The notes below the pieces were generated by a model. The model was given only the letters and a program-made list of their open reading frames with translations. It was not told the DNA's origin and made no database searches. The translations under genes and the position numbers were made by a program. Positions 14,284-22,014 of a DNA stretch of 22,014 nt are shown one piece after another (position 1 is the first letter of the stretch; each line of letters opens with the position of its first letter). Source of the DNA: Bacteroidales bacterium (lineage in GTDB: Bacteria; Bacteroidota; Bacteroidia; Bacteroidales; UBA932); NCBI GenBank assembly GCA_017527625.1, contig JAFXPV010000022.1:1-22014 (forward strand), in the 5' to 3' direction.

Positions 14284-15407
14284 GAAAGCATTGGATTGAC
14301 AATCTGCGCTGGGTGACAGTTCTCCTTGTGCTTTTCTATCACGTTATTTACTTCTACAACAACAAGGGCGTCTTCGGCGGCATAGGCGGTTTCGGCGACG
14401 GGCCGCAGTACCAGGATGTGGTGATGTACATCCTCTACCCTTTCTTTATGCCGCTGCTCTTCCTGCTGGCCGGCATCAGTTCCCGCTATGCGCTGCAGAA
14501 GCAGTCCGGCAAGGAATGGTTCCGGGCCCGCACACGAAAACTGCTGGTACCGGGCACCATCGGCCTTTTCGTGATCCACTGGATAACGGGTTATTTCAAT
14601 ACTGTCGTGGCAGCCAGGGAGGGTGTCTTCGACAGCGTTCCGGCCGTGGGCAGATATTTCATTATGGTATTCAGCGGCATCGGACCTCTGTGGTTCATAC
14701 AGGTGCTGTGGCTGCTCTGCCTCGCGCTGCTGCTGGTACGGGCGTTGGACCGTAAGGACCGCTTCTGGAACTGGTGCGGCAAAGCCGGCATTTTCTGGAT
14801 CGTTATGCTTGGCGTACTCTTCTGGGCAGGCGAGCAGACTCTTATAAAGAATCCCCGCCCGGAGAGCGCTGACGGCTTATGGAACCTGTACAAGCCGTTG
14901 TTCTATATAATCCCCTTCCTGCTGGGCTACTTCGTATTCTCTCACGACGAGGTGCAGGAGAAAGTCAAGAAGGCCTGGATTCCCCTTGTCGTCTGCGCTG
15001 CTGCAGCAGGAATAGCACTGATCGTCACCACCTTCGGCCAGGACAATACCTCGCCGCAATATCTCGGCAGCCCTCTTAACTGCATCTACGGCTGGCTGGC
15101 CTGTCTGGCAATGATGGGCTGGTTCAACGCCAAGTTCGACCGCACGGGCCGCTTCGCCTGCTATATGACCCGCAGCAGCTACGGCATTTACATAGTCCAC
15201 TACATTGTAATAGCCAGCCTCGGCTATATGATGAAGGTTTACACTAGCCTGCCTCCGGTAGCGATATACGCCATCCTCACAGTTGCCGTGTTCTCACTCT
15301 CGCCCCTGCTCTACGAGCTTCTCCGTCGCATCCCCTTCGTCCGCTGGGCTGCACTGGGAATCAAACAGAAGTGTGCGCAGAAGCCGGACAATCAGATGGC
15401 CGGCTAA
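14280..15407 (+). CDS. Membrane acyltransferase (acyltransferase 3 family)
   Basis: A 375-residue integral membrane protein with about ten hydrophobic segments. The N-terminal IDNLRWVTVLLVLFYHVIYFY (His at about 21) matches the RxxxxxxVxxxH opening of the acyltransferase-3 (OafA/NodX/WecH) family, and FFMPLLFLLAGISSRYAL, PLWFIQVLWLLC and SYGIYIVHY are further family segments. Such enzymes O-acetylate or O-acylate surface sugars or other cell-envelope compounds using a cytoplasmic acyl donor. The acceptor cannot be read from this window. It overlaps the AbrB-like gene by 4 bp, and its 3' end overlaps the convergent DUF4234-like gene by 47 bp. Confidence 0.88.
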   Translation: MRKHWIDNLRWVTVLLVLFYHVIYFYNNKGVFGGIGGFGDGPQYQDVVMYILYPFFMPLLFLLAGISSRYALQKQSGKEWFRARTRKLLVPGTIGLFVIHWITGYFNTVVAAREGVFDSVPAVGRYFIMVFSGIGPLWFIQVLWLLCLALLLVRALDRKDRFWNWCGKAGIFWIVMLGVLFWAGEQTLIKNPRPESADGLWNLYKPLFYIIPFLLGYFVFSHDEVQEKVKKAWIPLVVCAAAAGIALIVTTFGQDNTSPQYLGSPLNCIYGWLACLAMMGWFNAKFDRTGRFACYMTRSSYGIYIVHYIVIASLGYMMKVYTSLPPVAIYAILTVAVFSLSPLLYELLRRIPFVRWAALGIKQKCAQKPDNQMAG

Positions 15408-15807
15408 ATTTGTCCTGCCTTTTCTGCTCGATGCTGTTCAGGGTGTCGAAGAACCGTTTGGTGGCGATGGCAGGGCCCATCAGCGGCAGGCCGAGGGTGT
15501 TCCATCCGAACATATGCCACCAGGATGTGTATGGACCTTCGATGCCCATTCCTATCGCTATTGCCTTGAGTTCTTCGGCTATCCTTGCCATCCATATCAA
15601 AGGATAGATGAACAGCGTCGGTATTCCTAGCAGGTACGCCACCCAATAGCGCTGTGTCCTGCGTCCGAGGATGTAATCGAGTTCATCCTGCAATCCGCCC
15701 AGCGGCATATAGAACAGGAAGAACATTCCGGCCGTGAAGAAATCGATGAAGCCGAACCAGAATCCGGGTCTGTGTGTATGTTTGAATTCCACAGCTGCGT
15801 CGGTCAA
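15361..15807 (-). CDS. Small membrane protein, DUF4234-like
   Basis: A 148-residue protein with three to four hydrophobic stretches: about 15-36 (FWFGFIDFFTAGMFFLFYMPL), about 53-74 (YWVAYLLGIPTLFIYPLIWM) and about 92-115. The pattern of a cytoplasmic helix (RIAEELKAIAIGMGI) between membrane segments and a C-terminal FFDTLNSIE resembles DUF4234 proteins. No biochemical role is known to me. Its ATG overlaps the stop of the upstream AlkZ/AlkX-like gene (ATGA, 4 bp), so it is the second gene of that operon. The last 47 bp overlap the 3' end of the convergent acyltransferase gene, coding on both strands. Confidence 0.75.
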   Translation of the reverse strand: MTDAAVEFKHTHRPGFWFGFIDFFTAGMFFLFYMPLGGLQDELDYILGRRTQRYWVAYLLGIPTLFIYPLIWMARIAEELKAIAIGMGIEGPYTSWWHMFGWNTLGLPLMGPAIATKRFFDTLNSIEQKRQDKFSRPSDCPASAHTSV

Positions 15808-16844
15808 TTCAAATAGTTCAGGTATCTTGTGATCTCTTTCTGCAGGCTTTCAGGGCTGGGACAAGGCTCTTCGCGAAAGAATCGTGTGCTTACGATATTT
15901 CTGGAGGCAGACCAGTTGCCGACGACTTCGCCGTCATAAAGGACCACGGGCCAGAAAGTGCCGCTCTGGTCGTGAGCGTGATGACGGTGTTCCAGAGGAA
16001 GGACTACGCCGCGGCTCTTGTATGATATGAGGTATTCATCGAAAGGCGGCAGGAAGATGCAGCGGCCTTTCTGGAAACCGCGTGTGCGGGCGTCGGCGGT
16101 CAGGTAGAAATCCGTGCCGCGCCATTTTTCGCAGTGGAGCCAGTCCCCAAGAAGGGCTATGCCCCTGCGGCAGTCACTCACATTCAGGCCGCTCCACCAC
16201 ACGAAGTCTTCCAGTGTGGCGGGCTGGCTGCTGCGGAAATATTTGCGGGTGAAAAGCTGCAGCGCCTCGTCGCGCTCGAACGGCTTCCTTGCGGGCAGTT
16301 TGTCGGCCGAAAGGGAGTAGCTTGCTTTGTTGGACAACAGATCTCCGCTGCAGAGCGTGCCCGAGAATTCGGCCATACGGATATGGTAAGACAGCCGGTG
16401 GTCATCCATAACGATGCCTCTCTCCGCCAGGCCATCCACAATGTCAGCCTTCGTCGCACTCCGTCTGTCCCCGACTATCCGGCACAGAAGCTCCCTTATG
16501 CGGAAAAGCTCCTCGTCAGGAATGCTGATCTTGTTGCTTGCCATCCAGCCTTTTGTCACCGCAATGGCCTTGGGGCCGCAGAGCTTGATCCAGGGCCAGT
16601 AGTCTTCGGCCGACACCAGCTGCCACGTGCCCCGCATCAGATGGATGCGCACGATCTCCCCGCTGTTGTATGCTTCCTTGAATGCCTTGAGGGACGGTTT
16701 CTTTGTGCGCATAGCCACAGCCCAACGCATCCCCTTATGATCCTGAGCCTGCACGGCCCCCATCCAGTCGACCACCTCTTTGCAAGTGGAGAACTGCGGG
16801 CAGATAAGCTGTTGGCCAAGCAGGCGCTGGGAAATAGGATTCAT
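15804..16844 (-). CDS. AlkZ/AlkX-like winged-helix DNA glycosylase family protein (HTH_42)
   Basis: A 346-residue protein of the winged-helix DNA-binding superfamily that includes Streptomyces AlkZ and E. coli AlkX (YcaQ), which unhook interstrand crosslinks. The QxQ catalytic motif of the family is visible as Gln32-Ala-Gln34 in GAVQAQDH. Other family segments are RIHLMRGTWQLVSAEDYWPW (about 66-85), a central winged-helix region with ATKADIVDGLAERGI, DFVWWSGL, and a C-terminal beta part with FLPPFDEYLISYKSRG and a VGNW motif. The role in crosslink or alkylation repair is inferred from characterised relatives; many members are untested. It is the first gene of a two-gene operon with the DUF4234-like protein and is divergent from the GH3 gene. 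Confidence 0.85.
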   Translation of the reverse strand: MNPISQRLLGQQLICPQFSTCKEVVDWMGAVQAQDHKGMRWAVAMRTKKPSLKAFKEAYNSGEIVRIHLMRGTWQLVSAEDYWPWIKLCGPKAIAVTKGWMASNKISIPDEELFRIRELLCRIVGDRRSATKADIVDGLAERGIVMDDHRLSYHIRMAEFSGTLCSGDLLSNKASYSLSADKLPARKPFERDEALQLFTRKYFRSSQPATLEDFVWWSGLNVSDCRRGIALLGDWLHCEKWRGTDFYLTADARTRGFQKGRCIFLPPFDEYLISYKSRGVVLPLEHRHHAHDQSGTFWPVVLYDGEVVGNWSASRNIVSTRFFREEPCPSPESLQKEITRYLNYLN

Positions 16845-16901
16845 TCAGGCAATCAAACTTTAATTGGCTGGTTTCTTAGTAAAAGAAATTCAGCTCCATC
16901 A

Positions 16902-16909
16902 CAAAATTA
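16902..16909 (-). promoter_or_regulatory. Candidate -7 box for the AlkZ/AlkX-like operon
   Basis: The minus strand reads TAATTTTG, an exact TAnnTTTG match, 57 nt before the start at 16844. For the divergent GH3 gene the best plus-strand candidate is TATCTTTA at 16923-16930, one mismatch from consensus and 43 nt before its ATG. The rest of the 129-bp gap is AT-rich without repeats. Confidence 0.4.
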
Positions 16910-16973
16910 ATGAATTAATGCATATCTTTATAGACTGAAAAAAAGTATATCTAATTCAATCCAAATCAAATCA

Positions 16974-19310
16974 ATGAAAAAAATACTGTTATTCGCAGCT
17001 GCCCTTCTGACAACTGCAACCGTCTTTGCCCAGCCCAAACTGACCAAAGACAACATTGACGAAGTCCTCAAGGCTATGACCTTGCAGGAGAAAGCCACCC
17101 TGCTGGTCGGCGGAAGCCGCGCCGCAATTGTTAACGGCGTCACCTCCGGCACTACTTCCCTCGTTCAGGGAGCTGCCGGCCGCACCCGCGCCATCGACCG
17201 CCTCGGCATTCCCGCCACAGTTCTGGCTGACGGCCCTGCCGGCCTGCGTATCAGCCCGACCCGCGAAGGCACTACCGAAACATTCTACTGCACCGCATTC
17301 CCCGTAGGTACATCTCTGGCCTCAAGCTGGGACATCGCCCTCGTAGAGGAACTGACTACCGCTATGGGTAACGAAGTTAGAGAGTACGGCGTCGACGTGC
17401 TCCTCGCTCCCGGTATGAACATCCACCGCAACATCCTCTGCGGCCGTAACTTCGAGTACTTCTCTGAAGACCCGCTGGTAAGCGGAAAGATGGCTGCCGC
17501 CTATGTACGCGGCATCCAGAGCAACGGCGTCGGCACTTCAATCAAGCACTTTATGGCCAACAACCAGGAGACCAACCGTAATATGAACGATGCCATCATC
17601 AGCCAGAGAGCATTGCGCGAGATCTACCTGAAGAACTTTGAGATTGCAGTCAAAGAAGGCAAGCCGTGGACCGTGATGTCATCTTACAACCAGATGAACG
17701 GCCAGTTCACCCAGCAGAACCGCGAACTGCTCACCACCGTCCTCCGCGAGGAATGGGGCTTCGACGGCATCGTGATGACCGACTGGGGCAACAAGGAAGG
17801 CACAGTGAAAGCTGTCATCGCCCAGAACGACCTGATGGAACCCGGCGCCGAGTCTGAGATCGAGCGCATCATCAAGGGAGTCCAGGACGGCACAATCTCA
17901 CAGGCCGACCTCGACCGCAACGTACGCAATATGCTCGAGTACATCGTCCGCACTCCCCGCTTCGCAGGCTACAAGTTCTCCAACAAGCCCGACCTTGCAG
18001 CACACGAGGCACTCGTGCGCAAAGCCGCTCCGCAGACTATGGTTCTTCTCAAGAACGACAATGCAGCTCTCCCTCTCAAAGGCACTGAGACAGTCGCCCT
18101 CTTCGGTCTGACTTCATACGATATGATCCCCGGCGGTACCGGTTCCGGAGCTGTCAACAAGAAATATGTCCGCAGCCTCAAGGAAGGTCTCGAGATGGAC
18201 GGATTCAAGGTTGACGCCGACCTGGCCAACCTCTACGCCAAATATGTAGACTACCAGAACGCACTCCAGCTGCGCACTGCAGGCGGCGGCGGAATGTGGG
18301 GCCGTGCTCCTCTGGCTGAGATGGCAGTTCCCGAGAACTATGTGACCCGCGAAGTTGCAGCAAGCGACGTAGCTGTCATCACCATCGGCCGCAACTCAGG
18401 TGAAGGCGCCGACCGCAAGGCCGTTGCCGGCGACTGGGCACTCACAGATGCCGAGCGCCAGAATCTCGAAACTCTCTGCAACAGCTTCCACGCTGCAGGC
18501 AAGAAAGTCATCGTAGTGCTCAACATCGGCGGCGTAATCGAGACCGCTTCCTGGAAGCATATGCCCGACGCCATCCTGCTCGCCTGGCAGCCCGGTATGG
18601 AAGCCGGTGCATCAATCGCTGACGTTCTCTGCGGAAAGGCCAACCCTTCAGGCAAGATCGCCACTACTTTCCCCCTGAACTTCTTCGACAGCCCGTCTTC
18701 AGTGAACTTCCCTTACAACTACACCCGCAACGCTCAGCCGGTCAACGCATTCGGCAGAGGCAACCAGCAGCCTCAGCCTGTAAAGGATGTTGACTACACC
18801 GACTACAACGAGGGCATCTGGGTAGGTTACCGCTTCTTCGAGACAGCAGGTCAGGAAGTCTCTTATCCGTTCGGCTTCGGTCTCTCATATACTACTTTCG
18901 AGTACAGCAAGCCCGTGGTCAAAGCCACTGCTAACGGCTTCACCGCTACCATCACCGTGAAGAACACCGGTAAGGTTGCAGGCCGCGAAGCTGTCCAGCT
19001 CTACGTGACTGCTCCCGCAGGAGGTCTCGAGAAACCCGCCAAAGAGCTCAAGGCGTTTGCAAAGACCCGCGAACTCGCTCCCGGCGAGAGCCAGACCCTC
19101 ACAATGACCGTTGACAACTATTCTCTCGCTTCATTCAACGAAGCCGCCTCACAGTGGGAAGCCGCTGCCGGCAATTACACCGTAGCATTCGCTGCTTCAA
19201 TCAAGGATGTACGCGCCACTGCTTCATACAGCCTCAAGAAAGCCCAGAACTGGAAAGTCAACAACGTTCTCGCTCCTACCAAGACCCTTGCTGGTATTTC
19301 AGTAAAGTAG
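16974..19310 (+). CDS. GH3 family beta-glycosidase (beta-glucosidase-like), secreted
   Basis: A 778-residue GH3 enzyme with a signal peptide (MKKILLFAAALLTTATVFA, cleavage before Gln20). The TIM-barrel domain (about 25-330) has LADGPAGLR (84-92), NFEYFSEDP (159-167), the KH dyad at 191-192 and the nucleophile Asp270 in GFDGIVMTDWGN. The second alpha/beta sandwich (about 350-600) begins APQTMVLLKNDNAALPL and contains GRNSGEGADR, whose Glu477 is a candidate acid/base. A PFGFGLSYTTFEYS segment leads into a C-terminal fibronectin-III-like domain (about 640-740). The architecture is that of beta-glucosidase or beta-xylosidase GH3 enzymes; the sugar is not decided by the sequence. Expected in the periplasm. 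A strong terminator follows 22 nt after the stop codon. Confidence 0.93.
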   Translation: MKKILLFAAALLTTATVFAQPKLTKDNIDEVLKAMTLQEKATLLVGGSRAAIVNGVTSGTTSLVQGAAGRTRAIDRLGIPATVLADGPAGLRISPTREGTTETFYCTAFPVGTSLASSWDIALVEELTTAMGNEVREYGVDVLLAPGMNIHRNILCGRNFEYFSEDPLVSGKMAAAYVRGIQSNGVGTSIKHFMANNQETNRNMNDAIISQRALREIYLKNFEIAVKEGKPWTVMSSYNQMNGQFTQQNRELLTTVLREEWGFDGIVMTDWGNKEGTVKAVIAQNDLMEPGAESEIERIIKGVQDGTISQADLDRNVRNMLEYIVRTPRFAGYKFSNKPDLAAHEALVRKAAPQTMVLLKNDNAALPLKGTETVALFGLTSYDMIPGGTGSGAVNKKYVRSLKEGLEMDGFKVDADLANLYAKYVDYQNALQLRTAGGGGMWGRAPLAEMAVPENYVTREVAASDVAVITIGRNSGEGADRKAVAGDWALTDAERQNLETLCNSFHAAGKKVIVVLNIGGVIETASWKHMPDAILLAWQPGMEAGASIADVLCGKANPSGKIATTFPLNFFDSPSSVNFPYNYTRNAQPVNAFGRGNQQPQPVKDVDYTDYNEGIWVGYRFFETAGQEVSYPFGFGLSYTTFEYSKPVVKATANGFTATITVKNTGKVAGREAVQLYVTAPAGGLEKPAKELKAFAKTRELAPGESQTLTMTVDNYSLASFNEAASQWEAAAGNYTVAFAASIKDVRATASYSLKKAQNWKVNNVLAPTKTLAGISVK

Positions 19311-19332
19311 TCTTGATTTCATGAAAACAGAT

Positions 19333-19370
19333 AGTCCTGTCTGCAGGTAGCAGACAGGACTTTTCTTTTT
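19333..19370 (+). terminator. Intrinsic terminator of the GH3 gene
   Basis: Perfect 12-bp stem AGTCCTGTCTGC (19333-19344) and GCAGACAGGACT (19350-19361), loop AGGTA, then TTTCTTTTT. It separates the GH3 gene from the GH106 gene, which has its own -7 box starting on the last base of the T-run. Confidence 0.92.
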
Positions 19371-19377
19371 AAATTTG
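19370..19377 (+). promoter_or_regulatory. Candidate -7 box for the GH106 gene
   Basis: TAAATTTG, an exact TAnnTTTG match, ends 18 nt before the ATG at 19396 and starts on the last T of the GH3 terminator. Any -33 contact would therefore fall in the terminator hairpin. It also argues against the in-frame TTG at 19375 as a start. Confidence 0.5.
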
Positions 19378-19395
19378 TTGAAAACTGTCTGTCCG

Positions 19396-22005
19396 ATGAA
19401 ATTCAAGTGCTTTTTAGCTTCCGCTATTCTGATATGTGCCGCTTTTGACGCCAATGCCCAGGATTGGCCGCCTGTCAGGCCCGAGATGCACCCTGCCGCA
19501 AGATGGTGGTGGCTGGGCAGCGCGGTGGATTCGGTAAACCTCGACGCATTGATGAGCGAATATGCCGCCGCAGGCATAACCGAGCTTGAGATAACGCCGA
19601 TCTACGGCGTTCAGGGCAATGAGGCGGCGGACATCGACTTCCTCTCGCCCGAATGGATGCACGCCCTGCAGGTATGCAATACAATCGGCGACAGGGTCGG
19701 CATCAGGATAGATATGAACACCGGCACCGGATGGCCCTTCGGCGGCCCCGGGGTGAGCGAGGAAGATGCTGCCACGAAAGCCGTGGTCGAGGTATCCCCC
19801 GATGACCCGCATCAAATATCCGTCTCGGCGGGAAAGACCGGACAGATGGTGAAACGGGCAGCCCCCGGCGGGGAAGGCCTTGTCATCGACCATTTCAACC
19901 GCACGGCAGTGAAGCACTATCTGGACAGGTTCTCCAAGGCATTCAAGGAAAGCGGAGCGAGGGTGCCTTACAATTTCTTCAACGATTCCTACGAGGTGTA
20001 CGGAGCCGATTGGACTCCCGCGATGTTCGAGGAATTCGCCCGCAGGCGCGGCTACAGGCTGGAGGACCACCTGTCAGAGTTCTACAGCGAAGACAGGGAC
20101 GACATATCTTCGCGTATAGTCAGCGACTACCGCGAGACGATGAGCGAGCTGCTGCTCGAGAATTTCACGGAGCAGTGGACGGCCTGGGCTCACAGAATGG
20201 GCTCGAAAACCCGCAACCAGGCCCACGGCTCTCCCGCCAACCTTCTGGATATATACGCAGCGGTAGACATCCCGGAATGCGAAGGCTTCGGCCTTTCTTT
20301 CTTCGGAATCGACGGCCTGAGGGTGGATTCTCTGGTCAAGGAGAACCAGTGTGACCGTACTTTTATGAAGTATTCTTCATCGGCAGCCCACATCAGCGGC
20401 AAGCCGCTGGTGTCATCGGAGAGTATGACCTGGCTCACGGAGCATTTCCGCACATCGCTGTCCCAGTGCAAGCCGGACTTCGACCTGCTTTTCCTTTCGG
20501 GAGTGAACCACGTGTTCTTCCACGGCACTGCCTATTCTCCGGTCGACGACCCGTGGCCGGGATGGAAATTCTATGCAAGCATAGATATGTCGCCTACCAA
20601 CACCATCTGGAGAGACGCTCCCGCGATGTTCGACTACATCACCCGCTGCCAGTCCTTCCTTCAGATGGGACGACCTGACAACGACCTGCTTACTTATTAC
20701 CCCATCTACGACATCTGGAACGATGTCCCCGGTACATATCTGGCATTCGAGCAGCAGAAAGCCGGAAGCTATACACCGGTCTTCAAGAAGGCCGTGGAGG
20801 ACATTCTGGCGACCGGCCACGACACCGACTACATCTCAGACCGCTATCTGAAGCGATGCAAAGTCTCTGACGGTGCAGTGGTTTCGGCCGGCACTGCCTA
20901 TAAGGCGCTGGTCGTACCTCAAGTCAGTCATATTCCGGTCGAAGTGCTTTCGCACATCGAGAAGCTCGCGAGGAAGGGAGCTACGGTAGTTTTCGTCGGA
21001 GGTTATCCGGAGACAGTGCCTGGCTATGGCAAGCTGGCCAGGCGCGAGAAGCGGCTTGCCCGCATAATCCGCAAACTTCCGCCCGTTCAGGATGCAGCCG
21101 CATCAAGAATGCACAGATACCATCGTGGAAGAATTGTCACCGGCCCTGACTATGCCTCTGCAATCGCATTGTGCGGCATCCCTACCGAAGAGATGAGCAA
21201 CAAAGGCCTGAGTTTCATCAGGCGCAGCAACGCCGGCGGCCACCACTACTTCGTCTCCGTCCTCCAGCACGACGGTTATGAGGGCTGGGTGAAGCTTGCT
21301 GTGCCGGCGGCAGATGTGATGCTTTTCGACCCGATGACTGCACAAAAAGGCAGGATTCCTTTCAGAACTGCTCCCGACGGCTTCCCTGAAATCTACCTCC
21401 AACTGTGCTCAGGAGAAAGCGTCATCATCCAGACCTTCGACCGCACTCTGACAGATGCTGAAGTATGGCAATACTACGAAACTGACACAGAAGCCCGGCA
21501 GATAGAGTTGGACAGAGGGTGGAAACTGACCTTCACTGCAAGCGAACCTGCCGTAGAAGGCACTTTCAACATAGACAAGCCAAAATCCTGGACAGATCTG
21601 CCCGTTCCCGCGGCAAAAGTCACTATGGCCACCGGACGTTACTCTAATAGCTTCACGATCGATGCTGACGAAGCGGACGAATGGCTGCTCGACCTGGGTG
21701 ACGTCCGCGAAAGCGCAGTCGTGAGAATCAATGGCAAGGAGGCCGGCACAGTCTGGGCCGTGCCGTTCACCCTGCGTATCGGACAATGGCTGCGGACAGG
21801 CCTAAACACCATCGAGGTGGATGTCACCAACCTGCCTGCCAACCGCATCGCCGAGCTCGACCGTCATGGCGTCCCGTGGCGCAAGTTCAAGGAAATCAAC
21901 CTCGTTGACGTAAACTACCAGCACACCAAGTATGACTGGTGGGCCCCCGTCCCCTCCGGCCTCAACGGCGCGGTGAGGATCATCCCCCTGCGGATAATCG
22001 AATAG
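19396..22005 (+). CDS. GH106 family alpha-L-rhamnosidase, secreted
   Basis: An 869-residue enzyme with signal peptide MKFKCFLASAILICAAFDANA. The barrel domain opens RPEMHPAARWWWLGSAVD (28-45) and has GITELEITPIYGVQG (60-74), RIDMNTGTGWPFGGP (104-118), NFFNDSYEV (193-201, Glu200), RNQAHGSPANLLDIYAAVDI with PECE after it (273-296) and PLVSSESMTW (337-346, Glu342), the pattern of GH106 alpha-L-rhamnosidases; acidic residues among these are catalytic candidates. The C-terminal about 170 residues form a galactose-binding/GH2-type beta sandwich (LDLGDVRESAVVRINGKEAG). GH106 members release L-rhamnose from pectin rhamnogalacturonan or plant glycosides. The ATG at 19396 was chosen over an upstream TTG. 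The gene ends 9 nt before the window edge. Confidence 0.9.
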   Translation: MKFKCFLASAILICAAFDANAQDWPPVRPEMHPAARWWWLGSAVDSVNLDALMSEYAAAGITELEITPIYGVQGNEAADIDFLSPEWMHALQVCNTIGDRVGIRIDMNTGTGWPFGGPGVSEEDAATKAVVEVSPDDPHQISVSAGKTGQMVKRAAPGGEGLVIDHFNRTAVKHYLDRFSKAFKESGARVPYNFFNDSYEVYGADWTPAMFEEFARRRGYRLEDHLSEFYSEDRDDISSRIVSDYRETMSELLLENFTEQWTAWAHRMGSKTRNQAHGSPANLLDIYAAVDIPECEGFGLSFFGIDGLRVDSLVKENQCDRTFMKYSSSAAHISGKPLVSSESMTWLTEHFRTSLSQCKPDFDLLFLSGVNHVFFHGTAYSPVDDPWPGWKFYASIDMSPTNTIWRDAPAMFDYITRCQSFLQMGRPDNDLLTYYPIYDIWNDVPGTYLAFEQQKAGSYTPVFKKAVEDILATGHDTDYISDRYLKRCKVSDGAVVSAGTAYKALVVPQVSHIPVEVLSHIEKLARKGATVVFVGGYPETVPGYGKLARREKRLARIIRKLPPVQDAAASRMHRYHRGRIVTGPDYASAIALCGIPTEEMSNKGLSFIRRSNAGGHHYFVSVLQHDGYEGWVKLAVPAADVMLFDPMTAQKGRIPFRTAPDGFPEIYLQLCSGESVIIQTFDRTLTDAEVWQYYETDTEARQIELDRGWKLTFTASEPAVEGTFNIDKPKSWTDLPVPAAKVTMATGRYSNSFTIDADEADEWLLDLGDVRESAVVRINGKEAGTVWAVPFTLRIGQWLRTGLNTIEVDVTNLPANRIAELDRHGVPWRKFKEINLVDVNYQHTKYDWWAPVPSGLNGAVRIIPLRIIE

Positions 22006-22014
22006 TTATATAAC

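Noticed and set aside
16134..16910. A 258-codon plus-strand frame opposite the AlkZ/AlkX-like gene
   Set aside because: It is antisense to a gene with a conserved QxQ motif and has no supporting features.

Overview
The window is a piece of a Bacteroidota chromosome, most likely order Bacteroidales, with G+C that I estimate at 57%. The evidence is repeated TAnnTTTG -7 boxes (the Bacteroidota sigma-ABfr type), starts without Shine-Dalgarno sequences, an ECF sigma/anti-sigma pair, and typical Bacteroidales secreted glycosidases (GH3, GH43, GH95, GH106). I cannot name the genus. No phage, IS, CRISPR or integrase genes are visible. The content looks chromosomal, with a mixture of housekeeping and accessory genes.

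Layout. 1-465 (-): 5' part of pyruvate phosphate dikinase, cut by the window edge. 537-2228 (+): an SOS-type mutagenesis operon umuD-umuC behind a strong palindromic operator candidate. 2271-7270 (+): a tight run of an AmpG-like muropeptide permease, a NamZ-type exo-N-acetylmuramidase and a GH95 alpha-L-fucosidase, closed by a two-way hairpin terminator. 7341-9125 (-): a PycB/OadA-like carboxyltransferase whose C-terminal biotinyl-like domain lacks the biotin lysine. 9247-9357 (+): tRNA-His and its terminator. 9376-9509: non-coding stretch full of short palindromes. 9526-11275 (-): ECF sigma factor and overlapping anti-sigma factor. 11323-11460: a non-coding array of inverted GCAGTATGCGT-like half-sites. 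11537-12043 (+): unknown lipoprotein. 12080-13969 (-): two-propeller GH43 enzyme. 14074-15407 (+): AbrB-like regulator overlapping a membrane acyltransferase. 15361-16844 (-): AlkZ/AlkX-like winged-helix protein followed by a small DUF4234-like membrane protein. 16974-22005 (+): GH3 and GH106 secreted glycosidases, each with its own transcription signals.

How the genes fit together. AmpG and NamZ are plausible partners in peptidoglycan recycling: NamZ releases MurNAc outside the cytoplasm, and AmpG imports muropeptides. GH95, GH43, GH3 and GH106 together suggest removal of fucose, arabinose/xylose, glucose and rhamnose from plant or host glycans, but there is no SusC/SusD pair in the window. 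PpdK and the carboxyltransferase-like protein both work around the PEP-pyruvate-oxaloacetate node of anaerobic fermentation.

The most unusual whole-window signal is the near-absence of the tetranucleotide CATG. By eye I find only two copies in 22 kb, against roughly 80 expected. The other leading oddities are the lysine-less biotinyl domain, the palindrome over the umuDC start and the inverted-motif array beside the ECF sigma gene.
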